A program made the position numbers and the translations under genes. DNA of 64,000 bases from Gemmatimonadota bacterium (GTDB lineage: Bacteria > Gemmatimonadota > Gemmatimonadetes > Longimicrobiales > Gaopeijiaceae): positions 30,720-94,719 of the forward strand of contig JAJDTB010000006.1 of NCBI GenBank assembly GCA_022827345.1, read 5' to 3'. Below the pieces are notes generated by a model. The model was not told where the DNA came from. It made no database searches and saw only the letters and a program-made list of their open reading frames with translations. Shown piece after piece: positions 59,004 to 64,000 of the stretch; position 1 is the first letter of the stretch, and every line of letters starts with the position of its first letter.

Positions 59004-59684
59004 GTGAAGATCTATCTGGACACGGCCAACCTGGGAGAAATCCGCGAGGCGGCCCGCTGGGGCATCCTCAGCGGCGTGACCACCAACCCCAGCCTGATGG
59101 CGCAGGAGGAAGGCGCGGATTTCGAGGACACCATCCGCACCATCTGCGGCCTGGTCGATGGGCCGATCAGCGCCGAGACCGTCTCGGAAGACGCGGACGG
59201 AATGGTCGCCGAGGGGGTCGAGTTCGCGGCCTGGCATCCCAACGTGATCATCAAGGTGCCGGCCACCCTGCAGGGGCTGGAGGCCGTGTCACGGCTTGCC
59301 CGGCGCGGGATCCGGTGCAACGTCACCCTGATCTTCAACACCAACCAGGCGCTGATGGCGGCGCTGGCGGGCGCCTTCGTGGTGTCGCCCTTCATCGGCC
59401 GCGTGGACGACATGTCCTACGACGGCATGGAGCTGATTCGCGAGATCGCGGCCGTCTTTGACCAGAATCCCGAGATCCGCACGCAGATCCTGGCCGCGTC
59501 GATCCGGCACCCGAGGCACGTCACCGAGTCCGCGCTGGCCGGCGCGCACATCGCCACCTGCCCCTTCGGCGTGCTGAAGAAGTGCATGAAGCACCCGCTT
59601 ACCGATCTCGGCATGGCGAGCTTCCTCGCCGACTGGCGTAAGCGGGAGGCCAGGATGGCGATGGCCGCTGCGACCGCCGGCTGA
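59004..59684 (+). CDS. fsa: fructose-6-phosphate aldolase/transaldolase
   Basis: The 226-residue protein starts at GTG 59004. The motifs are MKIYLDTANLGEIREAARWG, ILSGVTTNPSLMAQE, IIKVPATLQGLEAVSRLA (Schiff-base Lys), CNVTLIFNTNQALMAALAGA and SPFIGRVDDMSYDGMELIRE. This matches the short transaldolase/FSA group (about 215-230 residues). The reaction is transaldolase or fructose-6-P aldolase, and the two cannot be told apart reliably from sequence. Confidence 0.92.
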   Translation: MKIYLDTANLGEIREAARWGILSGVTTNPSLMAQEEGADFEDTIRTICGLVDGPISAETVSEDADGMVAEGVEFAAWHPNVIIKVPATLQGLEAVSRLARRGIRCNVTLIFNTNQALMAALAGAFVVSPFIGRVDDMSYDGMELIREIAAVFDQNPEIRTQILAASIRHPRHVTESALAGAHIATCPFGVLKKCMKHPLTDLGMASFLADWRKREARMAMAAATAG

Positions 59685-59704
59685 GACGCAGCGCGGCGCA
59701 TCTC

Positions 59705-60178
59705 TTGAAGGGCCCGCCATCGGGCGAGTCGCGGCGGGTGGTCGCGCGCAACAAGAAGGCTCGCCGCGACTATGTGGTGCTCGACACATGGGAGGCCGGG
59801 CTGGTCCTCAAGGGGACCGAGGTCAAGTCCATCAGGGCCGGGAAGGTCGCGTTCCACGACGCGCACGCGCGCGCCGAGTCGGGCGAGGTCTGGCTGCACA
59901 ACCTGCACGTGAGCCCCTACGAGCACGGGAACCGGTGGAATCACGACGAGACGCGCCCCCGGAAGCTGCTGCTCCACAAAGACGAAATCCGCCGCATGGT
60001 ATCCCGGGCCGAGGAGAAGGGGCTGGCGCTCGTTCCCCTCGACCTCTACTTCCGCCGGGGGCGCGCGCGCATCACCCTGGGTCTGTGTCGCGGCAAGAAG
60101 CACCGCGACCGGCGCGAGGAATTGAAGCGCAGGACCATGCAACGAGAGGCGGAGCGGGCCATGAAGGAGCGGGGATGA
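59705..60178 (+). CDS. smpB: SsrA-binding protein
   Basis: SmpB brings tmRNA to stalled ribosomes. The 157-residue protein, from TTG 59705, has ARNKKARRDYVVLDTWEAGL, VLKGTEVKSIRAGKVAFHDA, EVWLHNLHVSPYEHGNRWNH, DETRPRKLLLHKDEI and the basic C-terminal tail CRGKKHRDRREELKRRTMQR. The start is uncertain because no ATG or good Shine-Dalgarno lies close. The stop overlaps the pyrD ATG (ATGA). Confidence 0.93.
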   Translation: MKGPPSGESRRVVARNKKARRDYVVLDTWEAGLVLKGTEVKSIRAGKVAFHDAHARAESGEVWLHNLHVSPYEHGNRWNHDETRPRKLLLHKDEIRRMVSRAEEKGLALVPLDLYFRRGRARITLGLCRGKKHRDRREELKRRTMQREAERAMKERG

Positions 60179-61041
60179 GCGGCGCTGCCCAGGTCTTCGG
60201 AACGCACTTTGCCAACCCCGTGCTGACGGCCGCCGGGACCTGCGGCTTCGGCGAGCCGGTGGTGGACGTGATGGCTCCCACCGAGATCGGCGGCCTCGTG
60301 ACGAAGTCCGTGACCGTCGAGCCGAGGTGGGGAAACCCTGCGCCGCGCGTAGCGGAATACCCCGGCGGAATGCTCAACTCGGTCGGCCTGGCGAACCCGG
60401 GCTGGCAGGCGGTGAGGGACGAGAAGCTGCCCTGGATCAAGCGCCGTCTCGGCGGCTTGCCGGTGTTCGTGTCCGTGGCCGGGGCGCTGGCCGCCGAGTA
60501 CGGACAGGTTGTCGCGGGACTGGATGCGGAGGATGGATTCGTGGGCTTCGAACTCAACCTGTCCTGCCCGAACGACTCGCACCTCGGGGGCAAACCGTTC
60601 TGCCTGGATCCGGAGGCGCTGCGCGAGGTGCTGGATCTGGTCCGTCCGCTTACCGACAGGCCACTGGTCGTCAAGCTGGCGCCGAATGACCCCGATATCG
60701 CGGCTACCGCGTCGCTCGCGGTCGAGCACGGCGCCGACGGGGTTGCCGCGATCAACACCGTGCCCGGGTTCCTCGCCAGCCGGGACGGCGGATCCCGGCT
60801 TGGGGCGGGGCGGGGGGGGACGAGCGGCCCGGCGCTTCTCCCGGTGGGCCTCGCCGCGGTGCGCGACATCGCGGCCGCGGTCGACGTGCCCGTCATCGGA
60901 GTGGGCGGGATACTCACCGCGCACGATGCCCGCGCCTACCTCGACGCGGGGGCGTCGCTGGTGCAGGTCGGCACCGGATCGTTCGCCGACCCACGTTGCG
61001 CGGCGCGGGTCGCGCGCGATCTGGAAATGAGCGTTCCATGA
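60175..61041 (+). CDS. pyrD: dihydroorotate dehydrogenase, class 1-like
   Basis: PyrD oxidises dihydroorotate to orotate. The 288-residue protein has NPVLTAAGTCGFGEPV, GLVTKSVTVEPRWGNPAPRV, MLNSVGLANPGWQAV, GFELNLSCPNDSHLG (the active-site Cys base of class 1), PLVVKLAPNDPDIAATASLA and VPVIGVGGILTAHDARAYLD. The Cys puts it in class 1; the PyrK partner of class 1B is not seen in the window. It overlaps smpB and pyrF, so pyrimidine genes are coupled to smpB. Confidence 0.93.
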   Translation: MSGAAQVFGTHFANPVLTAAGTCGFGEPVVDVMAPTEIGGLVTKSVTVEPRWGNPAPRVAEYPGGMLNSVGLANPGWQAVRDEKLPWIKRRLGGLPVFVSVAGALAAEYGQVVAGLDAEDGFVGFELNLSCPNDSHLGGKPFCLDPEALREVLDLVRPLTDRPLVVKLAPNDPDIAATASLAVEHGADGVAAINTVPGFLASRDGGSRLGAGRGGTSGPALLPVGLAAVRDIAAAVDVPVIGVGGILTAHDARAYLDAGASLVQVGTGSFADPRCAARVARDLEMSVP

Positions 61042-61733
61042 GAGATCGCATCATCGTCGCCCTCGACACGCCGGACGCCGCCTCCGCCCTCGCCGTCGTC
61101 AACCGCCTCGGCCCGGCCTGCACCTTCTACAAGGTCGGCCTCGAGCTCTACACCGCCGCCGGACCGGCGGTCGTAGCGTCGCTCCGCGACCGCGGCAAGG
61201 CCGTATTCCTCGACCTCAAGCTCCACGACATCCCCAACACGGCGGCGCGCGCCACCGCCCGCGCCGGCGAACTCGGCGTGCGCTTCCTCACCGTACACGC
61301 GATGGGGGGCGCGGCGATGCTTGCGGCGGCGGCCCGCGCCGCCCCGGAATCGCTCACGCTGCTGGGCGTCACGGTGCTGACCTCGCACGACGCGCCGTCC
61401 CTGGGCCAGGTCTTCGCGCGCCCGGTCACCGATGTCGGCGCGGAGGCGGACCGCCTCGCGGTGATGGCCAGGGAGGCGGGGCTGGGGGGCGTGGTGTGCT
61501 CGGCCAGCGAGGCCGGGCGGCTGCGGGCCGCATTGGGCCCGGACGCCATGATCGTCACCCCGGGGATCCGCCTCGCCGGCGATGCCCACCACGACCAGCG
61601 CCGCGTGCGCACCGCGGCCGAAGCGTTCGGGGCGGGGGCCACGCACATCGTCGTCGGCCGTCCCGTGACCGCCTCCACGGACCCGCGCGCGGCCTTCGAG
61701 CGCATCCTGGCCCAATCGGACCCGGCCGGGTGA
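61038..61733 (+). CDS. pyrF: orotidine 5'-phosphate decarboxylase
   Basis: PyrF makes UMP from OMP. The 231-residue protein has RIIVALDTPDAASALAVVNR, CTFYKVGLELYTAAGPAVVA, VFLDLKLHDIPNTAARATAR (the catalytic D-x-K-x-x-D), GVTVLTSHD, IVTPGIRLAGDAHHDQRRV and THIVVGRPVTASTDPRAAFE. All residues of the active site are present. The ATG overlaps the pyrD stop (ATGA). Confidence 0.95.
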   Translation: MRDRIIVALDTPDAASALAVVNRLGPACTFYKVGLELYTAAGPAVVASLRDRGKAVFLDLKLHDIPNTAARATARAGELGVRFLTVHAMGGAAMLAAAARAAPESLTLLGVTVLTSHDAPSLGQVFARPVTDVGAEADRLAVMAREAGLGGVVCSASEAGRLRAALGPDAMIVTPGIRLAGDAHHDQRRVRTAAEAFGAGATHIVVGRPVTASTDPRAAFERILAQSDPAG

Positions 61734-61755
61734 TCGCCTCGCGCGGCCAGCGTCT

Positions 61756-61761
61756 TATATT
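61756..61761 (+). promoter_or_regulatory. -10-like TATATT just before cysS
   Basis: TATATT ends six bases before ATG 61768. A transcript starting seven bases on would begin at the ATG and be leaderless. There is no Shine-Dalgarno in front of cysS. Confidence 0.4.
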
Positions 61762-61767
61762 TGCCAC

Positions 61768-63207
61768 ATGAGACTCTACGACTCCCTGACGCGCGAGCTC
61801 CGCCGCTTCGAGCCCCTCGACCCGGGCCGGACGACCGTCTACGGATGTGGCCCGACGGTGTACGACTTCGCCCATATCGGCAATTTCCGCGCCTTCGTCG
61901 TCTACGACCTCCTCCACCGCCACCTCCGCTCGACAGGACGCGCCGTCGACTTCGTCGTCAACTTCACCGACGTCGACGACAAGACGATCGACGGGGCTGC
62001 GGAGGCGGGCCGCACGCTTGCCGGTCACACCGCCCGTTACATCGAGGCGTTCCAGGAGGATTCGAGGCGCCTTGGGCTGCTGCCCTTCTCCCGTCACCCG
62101 AGGGCCACCGCGTACATCCCGGCCATGGTGACCTTCATCGAGCGCCTGTTCGCGGCCGGGAGCGCCTACCGGGCGGGCGACGGGTCGGTCTACTACTCCG
62201 TCACGTCGTTCGACGACTACGGCAAGCTGTCCGGAAAGGGAGGCGACGATGTGCCCGTGCGCTCCCGCATCGACGCCGGGGACTACGACAAGGCGGATGC
62301 GCGGGACTTCGCGCTCTGGAAGGCCGCGCAGCCGCGCGACCACGAGGTGGGGGCCGTCTGGGACTCGCCCTGGGGTCCGGGGCGGCCGGGCTGGCACCTG
62401 GAGTGCTCCGTCATGGTGACCGAGCTGCTCGGGGATACCGTCGACCTTCACCTCGGCGGCGAGGACCTCATCTTTCCGCACCACGAGAACGAGATCGCCC
62501 AGTCGGAGGCGGCGACGGGCGCTCCATGTGCCTGCTGCTGGCTCCACGTCAAGCACCTCCAGGTCGACGGCCGCAAGATGTCGAAGTCGCTCGGCAACTT
62601 CCACACCGTCAGAGATCTCGTCGAGCGGGGCTACGATCCCGCCGCGATCCGCTGGGTGCTGCTGTCCGCCCACTATCGCAACGAGCTCAACTTCACCTTC
62701 GAGGGCCTCGACGAGGCGACCGACGCGATCCAGCGGCTCCTCGATTTCCGCCGCCGGGTGGCCGAGTTCCGGATCGCGTCCGGGGCGAAGCCGGGCCTGG
62801 GCGCGCGGGCCAGGGAGCATCTGACGGCGTTCACCGAGGCGATGGACCTGGACCTCAACGTCCCGCGTGCGGTGGCGGTGCTGTGGTCGATGGCGAAGGA
62901 GGTGAACGCCGCGCTCGATGGCGCACCGGGCGGGATCGGCGCGGCGGACCGCGACGAGGTGCTGGCGGTGCTCGCGGAGATGGATGCCGTGTTGGGGGTG
63001 CTCGATCTCGCCGCCGAGGCCAGGGAGGTGGACGACGAGACCGAGGCCCTGATCCAGCGCAAGGTCGACGCCCGCGACCGGGCCCGGGCCGCGCGCGACT
63101 TCGCGACCGCCGATCGCTTGCGCGCCGAGCTGGAGGCCGACGGGGTGCGGCTGGAGGATACGCCGTCGGGCACACGCTGGAAGCGGATCCACGCGGCGGC
63201 GGGCTGA
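61768..63207 (+). CDS. cysS: cysteinyl-tRNA synthetase
   Basis: CysS charges tRNA-Cys. The 479-residue protein has the HIGH motif in VYGCGPTVYDFAHIGNFRAF, zinc Cys at the start (YGCGP), VVNFTDVDDKTIDGAAEAGR, WHLECSVMVTELLGDTVDLH, LGGEDLIFPHHENEIAQSEA and KMSKSLGN. The anticodon-binding C-terminus is normal. It is preceded by TATATT and not by a Shine-Dalgarno. Confidence 0.96.
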   Translation: MRLYDSLTRELRRFEPLDPGRTTVYGCGPTVYDFAHIGNFRAFVVYDLLHRHLRSTGRAVDFVVNFTDVDDKTIDGAAEAGRTLAGHTARYIEAFQEDSRRLGLLPFSRHPRATAYIPAMVTFIERLFAAGSAYRAGDGSVYYSVTSFDDYGKLSGKGGDDVPVRSRIDAGDYDKADARDFALWKAAQPRDHEVGAVWDSPWGPGRPGWHLECSVMVTELLGDTVDLHLGGEDLIFPHHENEIAQSEAATGAPCACCWLHVKHLQVDGRKMSKSLGNFHTVRDLVERGYDPAAIRWVLLSAHYRNELNFTFEGLDEATDAIQRLLDFRRRVAEFRIASGAKPGLGARAREHLTAFTEAMDLDLNVPRAVAVLWSMAKEVNAALDGAPGGIGAADRDEVLAVLAEMDAVLGVLDLAAEAREVDDETEALIQRKVDARDRARAARDFATADRLRAELEADGVRLEDTPSGTRWKRIHAAAG

Positions 63208-63258
63208 TCCGGGCGCATCTTCCATCGCCGCTCCCGTTGGGCCAACTTGGAGTACGGC

Positions 63259-63331
63259 GCTGACGTAGCTCAGTTGGTAGAGCAGCTGATTTGTAATCAG
63301 CAGGTCCGGGGTTCGAGTCCCCGCGTCAGCT
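63259..63331 (+). tRNA. tRNA-Thr (TGT)
   Basis: 73 nt with acceptor GCTGACG/CGTCAGC, D-arm GCTCAGTTGGTAGAGC, anticodon stem GCTGA/TCAGC around TTTGTAA (anticodon TGT) and T-arm CGGGGTTCGAGTCCCCG. CCA is not encoded. It is the first of a Thr-Tyr-Gly-Thr run before tuf. Confidence 0.95.
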
Positions 63332-63423
63332 TTGCGGCCTGGCCGGCCGGCGGACCGTTCAGCGGCGAGTCCGTCCCGGGAGGCGCCGCGGGGCACGACA
63401 TTCGATTGCCCGACATCTTCGGG

Positions 63424-63452
63424 TTGATTCGCTTCGCGAAAGCCGCTACCTT
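63424..63452 (+). promoter_or_regulatory. possible promoter between tRNA-Thr and tRNA-Tyr
   Basis: TTGATT (63424-63429) and TACCTT (63447-63452) are 17 bp apart in the 192-bp gap between the first and second tRNA. They could drive the tRNA-Tyr-Gly-Thr-tuf part. A TTCGCGAA palindrome lies in the spacer. The -10 is weak. Confidence 0.35.
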
Positions 63453-63523
63453 TCTATGCTGGCTTCCATCCGCGGCCCCGATCCGACAAACCAGATTGGC
63501 GCAGGGGTGGAAGTGCGTGCATT

Positions 63524-63606
63524 GGTGGGGTACCGAAGCGGCCAACCGGGGCAGACTGTAAATCTGCTGGCAAATGCCTACGGAGGTTCGAATCCTCCCC
63601 CCACCA
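63524..63606 (+). tRNA. tRNA-Tyr (GTA)
   Basis: 83 nt with acceptor GGTGGGG/CCCCACC, long variable arm typical of class II tRNAs, anticodon stem GCAGA/TCTGC around CTGTAAA (anticodon GTA) and T-arm GGAGGTTCGAATCCTCC. Confidence 0.95.
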
Positions 63607-63635
63607 TGAGGAGGCCGGAGTCCTCCTTGAAAAAC

Positions 63636-63709
63636 GCGGGAGTAGCTCAGTTGGCTAGAGCATCAGCCTTCCAAGCTGAGGGTCGCCGGTTCGAGTCCGG
63701 TCTCCCGCT
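63636..63709 (+). tRNA. tRNA-Gly (TCC)
   Basis: 74 nt with acceptor GCGGGAG/CTCCCGC, anticodon stem TCAGC/GCTGA around CTTCCAA (anticodon TCC) and T-arm GCCGGTTCGAGTCCGGT. Confidence 0.95.
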
Positions 63710-63750
63710 CTGGGCCCCGCAGGGGCGTGAGAAACTGGGGAAACAGAGGT

Positions 63751-63822
63751 GCTCTGGTAGCTCAGTGGTAGAGCGCTTCCTTGGTAAGGAAGAGGTCGCG
63801 GGTTCAATCCCCGCCCAGAGCT
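63751..63822 (+). tRNA. tRNA-Thr (GGT)
   Basis: 72 nt with acceptor GCTCTGG/CCAGAGC, anticodon stem CTTCC/GGAAG around TTGGTAA (anticodon GGT) and T-arm GCGGGTTCAATCCCCGC. It is 73 bp upstream of tuf. Confidence 0.95.
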
Positions 63823-63895
63823 TGGCGGACGCGAATCTGCACCTGCCGGCGCGACCTTCAACCAGCAAACCCGAACGAGGAAAGAATGGCGAAGG

Positions 63896-64000
63896 AGACC
63901 TTCGAGCGAACGAAGCCGCATGTGAACGTGGGGACGATCGGGCATGTGGATCACGGGAAGACGACGCTGACGGCGGCGATCACGCTGGCGCAGGCGAAGA
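63896..64000 (+). CDS. tuf: elongation factor Tu, start only
   Basis: The first 35 codons are in the window ([20 protein letters not shown], then [18 protein letters not shown]), including the GTP P-loop [10 protein letters not shown]-Tu delivers aminoacyl-tRNA to the ribosome. A CGAGGAAAGA Shine-Dalgarno region precedes the ATG. The gene continues past the window edge. Its place behind four tRNAs mirrors tufB of Escherichia coli. Confidence 0.96.

Noticed and set aside
63601..63632. GAGGAGG/CCTCC hairpin as terminator after tRNA-Tyr
   Set aside because: It lies inside the tRNA run with tRNA-Gly directly after. It is more likely a processing spacer, and there is no T-run.

Overview
The window is a GC-rich bacterial chromosome segment with dense, mostly chromosomal genes. 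The organism looks like a member of the Gemmatimonadota or a close relative. This is an inference from gene style only: an M56 peptidase carrying TonB-plug-like repeats, a DUF2723 membrane protein, propeller lipoproteins, a secreted protease fused to an outer-membrane barrel, a class II (B12) ribonucleotide reductase and a DUF255 protein. Lipoprotein and outer-membrane signals indicate a diderm cell. Starts at GTG and TTG are common. At least seven gene pairs overlap by ATGA: 3620-3623, 13307-13310, 26756-26759, 37064-37067, 42697-42700, 60175-60178 and 61038-61041.

Layout. 1-5.1 kb: a partial alpha/beta hydrolase, a DUF2723 membrane protein, and an amidohydrolase lipoprotein in an operon with a BlaI-type repressor. 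5.3-9.2 kb: a PNPOx-like flavoprotein, a deletion-scarred hicBA locus, a second amidohydrolase and a DUF418 membrane protein. 9.2-12.1 kb: a DUF6384 protein, a Gly-tailed coiled-coil protein and a VanZ-like protein. 12.1-17.1 kb: an M56 peptidase plus propeller lipoprotein operon, diverging from an outer-membrane protein and a MoeB-rhodanese protein. 17.2-20.8 kb: an AAA/DUF4143 ATPase and two tandem paralogous secreted proteins. 20.9-25.1 kb: a fused 2-oxoacid dehydrogenase E1 and a DUF255 protein. 25.2-32.9 kb: Fic, a DedA-like protein, coaE, nrnA, a hypothetical gene, a Fur-family gene, speB, ccdA and a redoxin. 33-40 kb: an Rpn-like nuclease, an ABC exporter, a lipoprotein, a nonsense-mutated hicA with intact hicB, and gamma-glutamyltransferase. 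40-53.4 kb: murQ, a GT39-like protein, the protease-barrel fusion, nrdJ, an M20 hydrolase, a nitrilase, rocD, an iron-trafficking protein and a DksA-like protein. 53.5-63.2 kb: a housekeeping run of rnd, pyk, an MBL hydrolase, pgi, a YtxH protein, fsa, smpB, pyrD, pyrF and cysS. 63.26-64 kb: tRNA-Thr, -Tyr, -Gly, -Thr and the start of tuf, in the same order as thrU-tyrU-glyT-thrT-tufB of Escherichia coli.

The main regulatory story is a shared operator. The same inverted repeat abuts the -35 element of both the amidohydrolase-blaI operon (5085-5098) and the M56 operon about 10 kb away (15032-15045). A perfect 14-bp palindrome lies over the predicted M56 start site. M56 has no BlaI partner next to it, so the BlaI gene at 3195-3623 is the likely repressor of a split BlaR/BlaI-type module. 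Other notable points are two independently decayed HicBA systems, AT-rich 21-bp-period repeats right behind stop codons, a DksA-like protein without its full zinc site, and DnaA-box-like repeats in the nrdJ leader. No CRISPR array, rRNA, transposase or prophage was seen.
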